A stretch of 64,000 nt of DNA from Mucilaginibacter rigui (GTDB taxonomy: Bacteria; Bacteroidota; Bacteroidia; Sphingobacteriales; Sphingobacteriaceae), in assembly GCF_014773275.1 (NCBI RefSeq), contig NZ_JACWMW010000003.1:496001-560000 (forward strand), read 5' to 3'. Below the pieces are notes generated by a model. It did not search any database. It was given only the letters and a program-made list of their open reading frames with translations, and was not told the origin of the DNA. Numbering within the stretch: position 1 is the stretch's first letter; each line of letters begins with the position of its first letter. Below are positions 1-11,999 of the stretch, one piece after another. Position numbers and translations under genes: made by a program.

Positions 1-392
1 AATGGGATAGGCATACCGAAAAAGCCAAATAATAACCAGGTCATGCCCCCCACGAGAAATGTGGAAACCAGGATACCGATAGTAGCCAACAATAAAACCG
101 GCCATCGTTCTGCCTTTAATTTAGCGGCATCAATATGGATGGCTCCGGCAAAAAGAAGGAAACTCAGCATAAAATTCATAAGCACATCCTGAAAATCGAC
201 CGAGTTGGCTAACTGTACAGCTTTTTCAGATAACAGCGATTTTGAATTACCTAAGGTTACCAGGACCACAGAGCATATCAGTGACAAAGCCATAATACCA
301 ATAGTTGGTGGCCATTTGATTAACCGGTGATTAATATAGGCGAACAGAGCGGCTAAAACTATGGTGATCGATATAATTTCCTGGGTATTCAT
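1..392 (-). CDS. Na+/H+ antiporter, CPA1 family (5' part)
   Basis: The first 130 codons of a polytopic membrane protein that runs off the left edge of the window. The visible part has a short hydrophobic first helix, a second helix after a WPPTIGIM motif, and FLLFAGAIHIDAAKL, which matches the third-helix signature of NhaP/YjcE-type cation:proton antiporters. Such proteins exchange Na+ (or K+) for H+ across the inner membrane for pH and salt homeostasis. The ATG at 392 is clear. The rest of the transport domain and any C-terminal domain lie outside, so subfamily and ion specificity cannot be judged. The CPA1 call is from motif memory only. Confidence 0.8.
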   Translation of the reverse strand, partial: MNTQEIISITIVLAALFAYINHRLIKWPPTIGIMALSLICSVVLVTLGNSKSLLSEKAVQLANSVDFQDVLMNFMLSFLLFAGAIHIDAAKLKAERWPVLLLATIGILVSTFLVGGMTWLLFGFFGMPIP

Positions 393-694
393 TTAGTCAA
401 AGGCATTAATGTAATTATACTAAACTAATAAATTAACTTTCTTTTTTCGGATCAGCACCAGAATTATCACGCTAATCATCAAAATACTTCCTGTACATGG
501 GGGGATCTTTGAACGACGCCAACCATGAATCTCATAAACTTCAATATTTCCTGACGTGATGATAGGGCGGGGCAACAGAAGCTTTTTCGGAAGTCGACTA
601 TGACACGGGGAAAGCAGTACCTACCCATGTACATTTTAATACACTTATATCTAAAGTCTGCAGTTTATAATATATTTATTTAAGTAAAAACTGC
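393..694. other. Intergenic region with an ATG-less open frame
   Basis: About 300 bases between the antiporter start and the ackA stop. On the minus strand a frame is open from 620 down to a TAG at 420-422 (66 codons). It has no ATG before codon 52 or so, and its last codons encode a hydrophobic stretch followed by RKKK. It could be the tail of a decayed membrane-protein gene or a chance frame. Nothing else convincing is visible. Confidence 0.3.
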
Positions 695-1900
695 TTAGTG
701 TGGGTGCCCGAATAGTTCGCGGCATTTCCGGGCTATGGCTAATTCTTCATTTGTTGGAACAACTAATACGCGTGTCCGTGCAGCACCAGTACTCAAATCA
801 CGCACCCCGATTTTGTGTTTCGCATTCTCATAACTATCAAGGCTTATCCCAAGGAAATCCATTTCCCTGCAAACCAGCTCGCGGGTAAGTGCATCATTCT
901 CGCCTATACCAGCCGTAAAAACTATTGCATCCAAACCGTTTAAAGCGGCTGCGTATGCGCCGATAAATTTTTTAATGCGGTAAGTATAAAGTCTATAGGC
1001 CAGCTTTGCTGCGGTATCGCCGGCAGCATACAGCTCGCTCACGTCACGCATATCACTATGCCCGCTTAATCCTTTCATACCGCTTTGCCTGTTTAACAGG
1101 TCAGAGATTTGAGCACTGGTGTAGCCCTTCTGCTCGCTCAGATATAGCAATACAGAGGGGTCAATAGTACCGCAACGGGTGCCCATAACCAAACCGTCTA
1201 ACGGTGTCATGCCCATACTTGTGTCTATACAGCGGCCACCATGTACGGCCGCCATGCTGCAACCGTTACCCAAATGAATCGTGATCAGTTTTGCGTCCGG
1301 TTTGCCGAGGTAAGCGGCGGCCTCGCGCGAAACAAATTCATGACTGATGCCATGGAAACCATAAACCCGTATCGCGTCCTCCGTGTAGAAATGTTCAGGG
1401 ATAGCGTAGCGATAAGCCTCTGCAGGCAGCGTTTGGTGAAAAGCGGTATCAAACACTACCACCTGCAGCGCCCGGGGGAACAGGGCCTCGGCAACTTCAA
1501 TGCCTTTAACGTGGCCCGGGTTGTGCAGCGGTGCCAGATCGTACAGGGCAATGATCTTTTCTTTAACCTCTGGGGTGATGACCGTTGTAGCAGTAAGCGT
1601 TTCCCCTCCATGTACTACACGGTGGCCTACAATAGCAATATCGCCCTGGTTTTTGATTACGGCAATATCCGGGCGGGTGAGCAGCGCGGTAAGTGCGGTC
1701 ATGCCTGCGGCATGGTCGGGAACCGGCTCATCAAGCCGGATCGTCTGTTGCCGGCCTTCAGCCAGCAACTTGTGCGTGATCTGACTTGTTTGTTGTCCGA
1801 TGCGCTCGATAAGACCGCTGCAGAGAGCTTCGTCCGAGTCAACGGGAAAAAGTTGATATTTGATAGAGCTGCTGCCCGAATTAATTACCAGTGTATACAT
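695..1900 (-). CDS. ackA: Acetate kinase
   Basis: Interconverts acetate + ATP and acetyl phosphate + ADP in the cytoplasm, the second half of the Pta-AckA overflow pathway. The 401 residues are the normal length. The N-terminus INSGSSSIKY (residues 6-15) is the phosphate-binding motif of the acetokinase family. GHRVVHGG carries the substrate-binding Arg (R94), VVFDTAFHQT the catalytic Asp (D151), and GTRCGTIDP together with FTAGIGEN complete the ASKHA-fold signatures. It starts 15 bases after the pta stop, so the two are surely cotranscribed, with pta first. No anomaly seen. Confidence 0.97.
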   Translation of the reverse strand: MYTLVINSGSSSIKYQLFPVDSDEALCSGLIERIGQQTSQITHKLLAEGRQQTIRLDEPVPDHAAGMTALTALLTRPDIAVIKNQGDIAIVGHRVVHGGETLTATTVITPEVKEKIIALYDLAPLHNPGHVKGIEVAEALFPRALQVVVFDTAFHQTLPAEAYRYAIPEHFYTEDAIRVYGFHGISHEFVSREAAAYLGKPDAKLITIHLGNGCSMAAVHGGRCIDTSMGMTPLDGLVMGTRCGTIDPSVLLYLSEQKGYTSAQISDLLNRQSGMKGLSGHSDMRDVSELYAAGDTAAKLAYRLYTYRIKKFIGAYAAALNGLDAIVFTAGIGENDALTRELVCREMDFLGISLDSYENAKHKIGVRDLSTGAARTRVLVVPTNEELAIARKCRELFGHPH

Positions 1901-1915
1901 CGTTATAAGTTGAAT

Positions 1916-4015
1916 TTAAAGGACTGCGTCTTGTGCCTGTATAGCGGTTATGATCACGGTGTTGAAAACATCGTCTACGGTGCAGCCGCGGCTGAGATCA
2001 TTTACCGGTTTGTTGAGTCCTTGTAACATTGGGCCAATAGCCAGCGCACCGGTCTCACGCTGTACTGCCTTATAAGTATTGTTACCGGTATTCAAGTCGG
2101 GGAATATCAGCACACTCGCCTGCCCGGCCACGGTGGAGCCTGGCAGTTTTTGCCTTCCAACCAGGGGATCAACGGCGGCATCATACTGTATTGGCCCTTC
2201 GATTTTGATATCCGGCCGTTTTTCCTGAACGATTAGTGTTGCCTTGCGTACCTTGTCGACGTCTGCGCCGGTGCCGGATGTGCCGGAAGAGTAAGAAAGC
2301 ATGGCGACACGCGGCTCGATGCCGAAACGTTTACTATTATCGGCAGAAGAAATGGCGATCTCTGCCAATTCCTCGGAGGTAGGATCAGGATTTACCGCGC
2401 AATCGCCGAATACCGATACCCGGTCTGAAAGGCACATAAAGAAAACCGAAGATACGGTAGATATACCAGGCCGTGTCTTGATAAATTGCAAGGCCGGGCG
2501 AATGGTATGCTGGGTGGTGTGCACAGCACCTGATACCATGCCATTCGCCTCGCCTTTATAAACCATCATAGTACCGAAATAGGATACATCTGTCATCAGG
2601 TCGCGCGCCATTTCTAAGGTTACGTTTTTGTTCTTGCGTAATTCATATAGCGTACGCACATACTCCTCATATTGTGGGGCGTTGGCCGGATCTACGATCC
2701 TGATCTGCCGAAGATTCAGATCAATGCCCAGCCGTTTGACAGATGCTGCAATCTCTACAGGGTCTCCAAGTAATATCAGATTGACCAGTTGCTGTGCGAT
2801 AAGTCGTGCTGCTGCCTGTAGGATACGGTCATCATTCCCTTCCGGCAAAACGATTGTCTTTTTCTGGCGCTTAGCCCACTGTGCCAGTTGATACTGAAAC
2901 ATGTGCGGCGTCATGGCATCCGAATGAAAGGTTACGATTTTTTTATTCAGTACATCAAGGTCAATATAGCGGTTAAAGGTGTCGATGGCAAGCTGTATCT
3001 TTTTATGCTGACCGGGCCGTATTCGCGAACGCACCGCAGCAACTTTATTTGTGGTTTCAAAAGTGCCTGTATCCACCGTCATGATCGGCACAATATGTTG
3101 CAAACCTTCTATCAAATGCATCACGGGCGGGTCTGGCGCGGTGGCTGCGGTCAATACTATGCCGGCTACCCTGGGGTAACTGGAAGATAGGTTTGCCTGA
3201 AGGGAGCAAATAACAATATCGCCCCGGTCGCCAGGAGTTACTATCAGTACGTTTTCTTTCAAGTAATTCAAGAAATTAGGTACCTGCATCGCCCCGGTCA
3301 CAAAATTATCTACCGGGCCTTCAAGTAAATCCTCGCCGAACAGTATTTTGCCCTGTAATTGTTCAAATATTTCGCCTACCGTAGGGCTCTCAAGGGCTTT
3401 ATCACTTGGGATGACCGATGCCAGAACCGTCTCCGGAAGCTGCGACGCAAGTAATACACGAATATCATCGGCATGTTCGGGTTGTACCCGGTTAACGATC
3501 ACGGCAACTACCTTAATATCCTGGCCCTGGTAGGCCTGCCAGAAATTAAGCGCTTCCTGCAAAATATCAGCTATTGATTTGTGATGACCCGAAACCAGCA
3601 GTATGACGGGTGCATTAAGGTTTTTAGCGATAAGCTTGTTCGTTTCAAATTCAAAAGCAGTTGCCTGGCCGGCGAAATCGCTGCCTTCCACGATGGTAAA
3701 GTCTGAGGAGGTTTCCATCGCTTTAAAACGGCTGATAATGGTATCAAGCATTTCTCCGTTACGCTGTTCCTTCACCAGGTCTAATGCTTCCTGCCGGGTA
3801 AATACGCAGGCATCTGCATAAGTTTGCTGCAATTGGAAATGGCTGATGACTGTTTCTATATGACTGTCTTTCTGGCCCTCCGGGCCGGCATTGATAACGG
3901 GTTTTAAATAGCTGATCTTTTGTGCTCTCCCAAGCAGCATATTCACAAGCCCAAGGGCGATAATAGATTTGCCACTATATGGCTCGGCAGAGGCGATAAA
4001 AATACTTTTTGTCAA
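1916..4015 (-). CDS. pta: Phosphate acetyltransferase, long form
   Basis: Converts acetyl-CoA + phosphate to acetyl phosphate + CoA, feeding the adjacent acetate kinase. At 699 residues it is the long type: an N-terminal BioD-like P-loop domain (EPYSGKS at residues 11-17, the nucleotide-binding fold that is often regulatory), a central DRTGG-type region (about 215-325), and a C-terminal catalytic PTA/PTB domain (about 370-695) with SYSSGTSGTG and IEGPIQYDAA motifs. It lies 22 bases after the small upstream gene and 15 bases before ackA, giving a three-gene minus-strand operon. Confidence 0.96.
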   Translation of the reverse strand: MTKSIFIASAEPYSGKSIIALGLVNMLLGRAQKISYLKPVINAGPEGQKDSHIETVISHFQLQQTYADACVFTRQEALDLVKEQRNGEMLDTIISRFKAMETSSDFTIVEGSDFAGQATAFEFETNKLIAKNLNAPVILLVSGHHKSIADILQEALNFWQAYQGQDIKVVAVIVNRVQPEHADDIRVLLASQLPETVLASVIPSDKALESPTVGEIFEQLQGKILFGEDLLEGPVDNFVTGAMQVPNFLNYLKENVLIVTPGDRGDIVICSLQANLSSSYPRVAGIVLTAATAPDPPVMHLIEGLQHIVPIMTVDTGTFETTNKVAAVRSRIRPGQHKKIQLAIDTFNRYIDLDVLNKKIVTFHSDAMTPHMFQYQLAQWAKRQKKTIVLPEGNDDRILQAAARLIAQQLVNLILLGDPVEIAASVKRLGIDLNLRQIRIVDPANAPQYEEYVRTLYELRKNKNVTLEMARDLMTDVSYFGTMMVYKGEANGMVSGAVHTTQHTIRPALQFIKTRPGISTVSSVFFMCLSDRVSVFGDCAVNPDPTSEELAEIAISSADNSKRFGIEPRVAMLSYSSGTSGTGADVDKVRKATLIVQEKRPDIKIEGPIQYDAAVDPLVGRQKLPGSTVAGQASVLIFPDLNTGNNTYKAVQRETGALAIGPMLQGLNKPVNDLSRGCTVDDVFNTVIITAIQAQDAVL

Positions 4016-4037
4016 AATTGGTGTACTTGTTTTTTTG

Positions 4038-4418
4038 TCAGGCCGCCCATTTATTATAGATCAGCCCGTATTTTATAGATTTTAATGTGTTTAGAGCGCC
4101 CGCAACAGCTGTTTGCAAGCTAATAAATTCTTCAACCAATTGAAGGGTGATCACAATTTCAGATAGAACGATTAAACCTTCCAATTTGTTTAAAAATTCG
4201 TGGGTTGAGTCGTTCAGCTTTTGTCGGGCCGACCCCACCTCATTCAGGCGGGCGGTTAGGTTGTTTAAAATATTTCCGGAGGCTGATAAAGCCAATTGGT
4301 TGCGCAGAAACCGTTCTTCACTTTCCAGAAAGTCGAGGTCACTCAACCATTGCTTGGCGGTTAAATAAAGTTCCTGTAACTCTACTGCCAGTACTTCATC
4401 CTTTATTTCGGTATTCAT
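4038..4418 (-). CDS. Small helical protein of unknown function
   Basis: About 126 residues with no family I recognise. It is almost entirely predicted helix, with heptad-like Leu spacing in the first half (EVLAVELQELYLTAKQWLSD) and a hydrophobic C-terminal helix. It has no signal peptide and no Cys pairs. Its position 22 bases before pta suggests cotranscription with pta-ackA and a role tied to acetate overflow or its regulation, but that is only guilt by association. An in-frame ATG at 4481 would add 21 residues; I prefer the ATG at 4418 because it follows an A-rich stretch and the extra residues look non-coding. Confidence 0.6.
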   Translation of the reverse strand: MNTEIKDEVLAVELQELYLTAKQWLSDLDFLESEERFLRNQLALSASGNILNNLTARLNEVGSARQKLNDSTHEFLNKLEGLIVLSEIVITLQLVEEFISLQTAVAGALNTLKSIKYGLIYNKWAA

Positions 4419-4677
4419 CTTCTTGATTTTAATACCACAAATGTCGGGTTTGGCAACTACTGATTTAACGATAGCCGTCATCTATAAAAATGAGTATGGT
4501 CACACATTGTACCTGTTAAATAAGCATGCCGGATCCAGGGGCGTTTGGTGGCTCTCACCACGTTTTTAGGAATGAAGAAGATGCAGTTAATGAAAGAGGA
4601 ATGATCTAAAGTATTTCATTTACTTTTCTTTCTGTTTATTAAATGTAAGCAAGGGAATCCGGCCGTAAGCGCCGTAA

Positions 4678-4691
4678 GTAACAAATGTTAC
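4678..4691. promoter_or_regulatory. Inverted repeat upstream of the efflux operon
   Basis: GTAAC-AAAT-GTTAC is a perfect 5-base inverted repeat with a 4-base centre. It is preceded by two direct copies of CCGTAAG (4663-4669 and 4672-4678). It sits 22 bases upstream of the candidate -7 box of the efflux operon, where a regulator would bind. The regulator is unknown; the Crp/Fnr gene at the end of the operon is one candidate. Confidence 0.35.
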
Positions 4692-4713
4692 CGTTTAACT
4701 TTTTTGCTGAAAC

Positions 4714-4721
4714 TACTTTTG
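4714..4721 (+). promoter_or_regulatory. Candidate -7 promoter box of the efflux operon
   Basis: TACTTTTG is an exact match to the Bacteroidota -7 consensus TAnnTTTG. Transcription would begin near 4728, giving a leader of about 10 bases before the TolC ATG at 4739. No good TTTG lies at the expected -33 distance, so this is only a candidate. Confidence 0.35.
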
Positions 4722-4738
4722 TTTCAAATAAAAAGTAA

Positions 4739-6085
4739 ATGAACAGCACCAAGCATTTTTTAAAACTACTGGTATTGGCGGCACTCGCTAATACTGGTTT
4801 GTTTTCGGCAGCACTGGCGCAGCAAAATGCCAAAAACATAAGCCTGAGCGAAGCTATAACAGCTACCTTAGCCAATAACAGCAATATTCAACAGGCCGGG
4901 CTGGATAGAAACATCGCTGCGGCAAATTACCGGCAAACCGAGGCTATCTTCCTGCCTCAGGCCGATCTGTCTTACACAGCTATGAGCACCAATAATCCAC
5001 TCAATGCCTTCGGTTTTAAACTACAGCAGGGCAGCATTACTCAAAATGACTTTAACCCCGCTTTGTTAAATCACCCGTCGGCAACACCCGATTACATGGC
5101 TCAACTTGAGTTGAAACAGCCTTTGCTCAATGTAGATATGTTGTACATGCGTAAAGGAGCCCAAAAACAAACTGAAGTTTACGAATATAAAGCTCAGCGT
5201 ACCCGGGAGTATATGACTTTTGAAACTACCAAAGCTTACCTCCAATTGCAGCAAACCTACCAAGCTGTTAAGGTTTTGACAGAGGCTTACCAAACCGCAA
5301 AGTTGGTGTATAAATACACTAATGATCATTTTAAGCAGGGTTTGATCCAGAAGTCGGACCTGCTGAACGCGCAGGTGCATGTTACTTCAGTACAAAGTAA
5401 CCTTGCCAAAGCCCAGAGCAACATCCGTAATGCGTCAGATTACCTGAGTTTGTTGATGGGGCAGCCCATGGGCACAATCTATATGACCGGTGATGAGCCG
5501 CAATCCAGCTTGCCCGTTACCGATAGCACCCAAAAAGTATTTGCGAACCGGTCAGACTTTATGGCGATGCAAAAGGCTATAGATGCATCGGACCTGATGA
5601 TCAAATCCAGCCAGATGAGCTACCTCCCTAAACTAAACGCCTTTGGCAATTACCAGTATAATGACAGCCGCCTAACCGGTTTCGGTGCCAACGCTTATTT
5701 GGTTGGGATCCGGTTATCATGGAACCTGTTTAACGGCAATAAAACCAAACACGTGATTTCAGCGCAGAAACTGGAACGGCAGAAACTGGCCATGCAATTA
5801 GCCCAGCAAAAAGACCAAAGCCAGTTGGAACTGGATAAAGCCTGCCGGGACCTGTCTGATGCCCGTTTTGAAATCGTCCGGGACCAGGCAGCCATCGATC
5901 AGTCGGCCGAAGCATTGAGGATATTGCAGAACCGCTATCAGCAAGGACTGGTCAATACTACTGATGTGCTGACTGCAAATACCCAGTTGTCCCAATTAAA
6001 ATTTTCGCTTGCCCAGGCGCAGTTTACGGCCAGGGTAACTCGTGCCTACATTGAGCTATTAACCTCTACTACCACCACCAAATAA
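4739..6085 (+). CDS. TolC-family outer-membrane efflux protein
   Basis: Outer-membrane channel of a tripartite efflux pump. The 448 residues include a signal peptide (residues 1 to about 27, ending ALAQ) and two OEP repeats: the first at roughly 36-235 and the second at 245-445, both long amphipathic helical hairpins rich in Gln and Ala. The motif QGLVNTTDVLTANTQL near the C-terminus is typical of TolC/CusC relatives. There is no lipobox Cys, so it is not the OprM lipoprotein type. It is first in an operon and ends 11 bases before the adaptor gene. Substrates cannot be inferred from this subunit. Confidence 0.93.
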   Translation: MNSTKHFLKLLVLAALANTGLFSAALAQQNAKNISLSEAITATLANNSNIQQAGLDRNIAAANYRQTEAIFLPQADLSYTAMSTNNPLNAFGFKLQQGSITQNDFNPALLNHPSATPDYMAQLELKQPLLNVDMLYMRKGAQKQTEVYEYKAQRTREYMTFETTKAYLQLQQTYQAVKVLTEAYQTAKLVYKYTNDHFKQGLIQKSDLLNAQVHVTSVQSNLAKAQSNIRNASDYLSLLMGQPMGTIYMTGDEPQSSLPVTDSTQKVFANRSDFMAMQKAIDASDLMIKSSQMSYLPKLNAFGNYQYNDSRLTGFGANAYLVGIRLSWNLFNGNKTKHVISAQKLERQKLAMQLAQQKDQSQLELDKACRDLSDARFEIVRDQAAIDQSAEALRILQNRYQQGLVNTTDVLTANTQLSQLKFSLAQAQFTARVTRAYIELLTSTTTTK

Positions 6086-6096
6086 ACCATCTGAAC

Positions 6097-7203
6097 ATGA
6101 AAAAATATATTAACAGGAACCGGGTTTTAAAACTACTCACCGCTATAGTGGCGCTGGCCATTAGTTCCTGCTCATCCAATGTTAAAAAGGAAACACGCAG
6201 CAGTGCCGATACCGCAATATTAGTTACGGTTAGCCTGCCTGCCGCGGATGCCCAACAGAGATTAACGGTGAGCGGCCGGGTAGAAGCCGGTCAAACAGCC
6301 AACATCAGCACCCGGGTAATGGGTTATATCACTAAAATCTATGTTAAGGTAGGCGACCCGGTAAATAAGGGTCAACTATTGGCAACCATCAGCAACGATG
6401 ACATACTGGCCAAGCGGGCACAGACAAACGCCATGATAGCGCAAGCTGATGCCGCTTTTAAAAATGCGCAAAAAGACTACGACCGTTTTACGACGCTATA
6501 TAAACAGCAAAGCGCCTCTGCCAAAGAACTGGACAACATCGCGCTGCAATACCAATCGGCCCGATCAGGCCTGGAAGCCGCTAAGCAGCAACGTAACGAA
6601 GTAAACGCAATGTTGAACTATACCAACCTAACCGCGCCTTTTAACGGAACGGTTACTCAGAAAATGATGGATGCCGGCAGTATGGCCAATCCCGGAATGC
6701 CGCTGCTTACCATTGAACAGACCGGCAGCTACCAGGTAAGTGCGTCGGTACCGGAAAGCGAGATCGGCCTGGTAAAGCAAGGTGCATTGGTAACGGTAAA
6801 TATCGATGCTGTTCATAAAATTATCAATGGCAAAATAGCACAGGTCAGCCAGTCTTCTGCAAACAGCGGCGGGCAATTCCTCATCAAAATAGATATCCCG
6901 GATAATGAAAAGAAAGGGCTGTTTGCCGGTATGTATGCCAATGTAAGTATCCCGGTAGCAACGGCCATCAAAGCTACAGCCGGTACACAGGTAATGGTGC
7001 CGGTAGCTGCTATTCAATATAAAGACCAGTTGACCGGTTTATATACCATTGGCAGTAGCCATTCCGCCTTGCTCCGTTGGGTAAGGCTGGGCAGAATACA
7101 AGGGAACCAGGTGGAAGTATTAAGCGGGCTGGCAGCAAATGAACAATTTATTGTTAGCGCAGATGGTAGATTATATAACGGTGCCCCCGTTAAAATTAAA
7201 TAA
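6097..7203 (+). CDS. RND efflux periplasmic adaptor (membrane fusion lipoprotein)
   Basis: Links the inner-membrane RND permease to the TolC channel. The N-terminus is a lipoprotein signal with lipobox AISSC (C25). Next come a barrel-sandwich/lipoyl half motif (ISTRVMGYITKIYVKVGDPV), a coiled-coil hairpin (about 105-160), the second lipoyl half (YTNLTAPFNGTVTQKMMDAGS), a beta-barrel domain and a membrane-proximal domain ending at residue 368. The length is usual for HlyD/AcrA-like adaptors. No metal-binding His/Met cluster is visible, arguing against a Cus-type copper exporter. Confidence 0.93.
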   Translation: MKKYINRNRVLKLLTAIVALAISSCSSNVKKETRSSADTAILVTVSLPAADAQQRLTVSGRVEAGQTANISTRVMGYITKIYVKVGDPVNKGQLLATISNDDILAKRAQTNAMIAQADAAFKNAQKDYDRFTTLYKQQSASAKELDNIALQYQSARSGLEAAKQQRNEVNAMLNYTNLTAPFNGTVTQKMMDAGSMANPGMPLLTIEQTGSYQVSASVPESEIGLVKQGALVTVNIDAVHKIINGKIAQVSQSSANSGGQFLIKIDIPDNEKKGLFAGMYANVSIPVATAIKATAGTQVMVPVAAIQYKDQLTGLYTIGSSHSALLRWVRLGRIQGNQVEVLSGLAANEQFIVSADGRLYNGAPVKIK

Positions 7204-7207
7204 AGAC

Positions 7208-10428
<3,221 letters not shown>

Positions 10429-10432
<4 letters not shown>

Positions 10433-10734
10433 AAATATTGATCGTAACCTGCCTGAAAGAATATTTAAAAGACGTTGCCCGGATCTTTAAACAATCAAAT
10501 ATCGATGTTTTCAGTACTAATGAGATCACCGGGCACCGGGATATTACCACAGGTAACCTGCTTGAGGAGTGGTTTGCCAGTGGTGGCGAAAATGCAGATT
10601 CAATGATGATCTTCACTTTTACCGCAGCAGCAAATGCCGGGAAAGGCCTTGAACTGATTAAAATTTATAACGAAAAGCTTAAGGGGGATTTTCCCATCCG
10701 GGCATTTATTATGCCGGTAGAGAGGGCTGTATAA
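10429..10734 (+). CDS. Small PII/CutA-like protein of an efflux operon
   Basis: 101 residues, overlapping the permease stop by 4 bases (ATGA), so translationally coupled to it. The order of predicted elements is beta (KILIVTCL), helix, beta, loop, beta (SMMIFTFTAAANA), helix (KGLELIKIYNEKL), beta (RAFIMPVERAV). This is the ferredoxin-like layout of PII, CutA and the DUF3240 proteins found beside some RND pumps. By analogy it may be a trimeric sensor that binds a metal or nucleotide and controls pump activity. The fold is inferred from the pattern only; I cannot name the family with certainty. Confidence 0.65.
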
Positions 10735-10750
10735 ACTTAAAAAACAAATA

Positions 10751-10939
10751 ATGATGAAAGAACGAATTGTACGTGCCGTTGCCGGCACCATTGTGTTAAC
10801 AAGCATAGCGCTGGCTTACACCGTAAATATCAACTGGCTATGGTTGGGTTTATTTGTAGGGGCTAATTTGCTGCAATCTGCATTTACAAAATTTTGCCCG
10901 CTGGAACTGATCTTAAAGGCGGCGGGTATAAAAAATTGA
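10751..10939 (+). CDS. DUF2892 (YgaP-like) membrane protein
   Basis: 62 residues with two transmembrane helices (about 8-24 and 27-45) and the C-terminal signature FTKFCPLELILKAAG. This is the DUF2892/YgaP-type membrane segment; in E. coli YgaP the same segment is fused to a rhodanese domain. Here the rhodanese is a separate gene directly downstream, so the two products may act together at the inner membrane. The family is thought to move or sense sulfur-containing anions, but the function is not settled. A second Met codon three bases later is an equally possible start. Confidence 0.85.
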   Translation: MMKERIVRAVAGTIVLTSIALAYTVNINWLWLGLFVGANLLQSAFTKFCPLELILKAAGIKN

Positions 10940-10965
10940 TGGATTAAAAATTAAATTATAAGATC

Positions 10966-11274
10966 ATGAATATATTTAAACAACTATTTGGAGGTACGCC
11001 CGATGTTGGGTTGGAACCTTTGATAAAAGGAGGTGCATTTATAGTTGACGTACGCACAGCAGGCGAATTTGCCGGTGGGCACGCTAAAGGTGCTATCAAC
11101 ATCCCGCTGGATCAGTTAGCATTACAACTGCCTAAGTTTAAAAACAAAAAAAGCATTGTTGTGTGCTGCCAGAGCGGTGGCAGGAGCGGGCAGGCTAAAA
11201 CAATATTGGAAAAGAACGGCTTTACGAATGTAGTGAACGGTGGAAGCTGGAATAATGTGGCCCAATACTGTTAA
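10966..11274 (+). CDS. Rhodanese-like sulfurtransferase
   Basis: Single-domain rhodanese of 102 residues. FIVDVRTAGEFAGGHAKGAINIPL is split across the CH2A/B signatures, and the active-site loop CQSGGR starts at C68 with the six-residue loop normal for sulfane-sulfur transferases. A second Cys (C67) precedes it directly and one is the last residue (C102). It probably carries persulfide sulfur between thiols in the cytoplasm. It lies between the DUF2892 gene and a Crp/Fnr regulator, a context usual for sulfide or redox stress modules. Confidence 0.92.
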   Translation: MNIFKQLFGGTPDVGLEPLIKGGAFIVDVRTAGEFAGGHAKGAINIPLDQLALQLPKFKNKKSIVVCCQSGGRSGQAKTILEKNGFTNVVNGGSWNNVAQYC

Positions 11275-11283
11275 CTTAGCTGC

Positions 11284-11919
11284 ATGGATGAACCTGTTAA
11301 TTTAGCCTTTGCATTTGAACCGGCCCTCATGCAGGAAATTGAGGAATTCGGCGAACTGCGTTCTTTTAAAGACGGCGAACTGGTAATGGACTACGGCAAA
11401 TATATCAGGATGATGCCGCTCGTTGTTCAGGGTACGCTAAAGGTTTTGAAAAAGGATGATAACGGCAACGAAATATTGCTTTATTACTTGTCAAGCAGCG
11501 AAACCTGTTCCATGGCTTACAGCTGTTGCCTGGAGGAAAAGAAAAGCGAAGTGAAAGCTATTGCAGAAGGCAACCTCACCATTATTGCGATACCCCATAG
11601 CAAGCTGGATGAATGGTTATGCAAATATCCCAGCTGGAAAAACTACATTATGCGGAGCTTTAACGAGCGTTTCTCCGAGATGTTGAAATCCATAGAAAGC
11701 ATTGCTTTTCATAAATTGGATGACCGGCTGATCGCATACCTCAAAGAAAAGAAAAGATTGTCCGGTTCCAGTGTGATCAAAGCTTCCCATTACCAGATCG
11801 CTGATGAACTGGCCACCTCCAGAGTGGTTATTTCCCGTCTGCTTAAAATATTGGAAAATAACGGTAAAATTCTGTTATACCGCAATGAGATCAAGCTGCT
11901 GAATAATTTTGACCTCTAA
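11284..11919 (+). CDS. Crp/Fnr-family transcription regulator with Cys cluster
   Basis: 211 residues: an N-terminal cyclic-nucleotide-binding-like beta-roll (about 15-125), a dimerisation helix, and a C-terminal winged HTH (about 150-205, with YQIADELATSRVVISRLLK). The sensing domain carries C75, C81, C82 and C113. C75-x5-CC is a motif I recall from many Bacteroidota Crp-like proteins, and it could sense redox state, sulfane sulfur or an iron centre. It ends the efflux/sulfur operon, 9 bases after the rhodanese stop, so it probably controls its own operon. The ligand is unproven. Confidence 0.9.
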   Translation: MDEPVNLAFAFEPALMQEIEEFGELRSFKDGELVMDYGKYIRMMPLVVQGTLKVLKKDDNGNEILLYYLSSSETCSMAYSCCLEEKKSEVKAIAEGNLTIIAIPHSKLDEWLCKYPSWKNYIMRSFNERFSEMLKSIESIAFHKLDDRLIAYLKEKKRLSGSSVIKASHYQIADELATSRVVISRLLKILENNGKILLYRNEIKLLNNFDL

Positions 11920-11999
11920 AGCTGTGTAAAATAGGTTGGTTCCCTGTGGTACGCTAACTAATTGACTGTTATAATGATTAATTTAAAAAGTGTTGATAT

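Noticed and set aside
660..694. Seven-base inverted repeat GCAGTTT/AAACTGC after the ackA stop
   Set aside because: Loop of 21 AT-rich bases and no T-run after the stem on the minus strand; too weak for a terminator call.
1241..2026. Long plus-strand open frame opposite ackA and pta
   Set aside because: Shadow of two certain genes; its product has no recognisable fold and spans the ackA-pta junction.
4639..4884. 81-codon minus-strand frame across the TolC promoter
   Set aside because: Overlaps the TolC signal-peptide region and the promoter; composition is that of an antisense frame.
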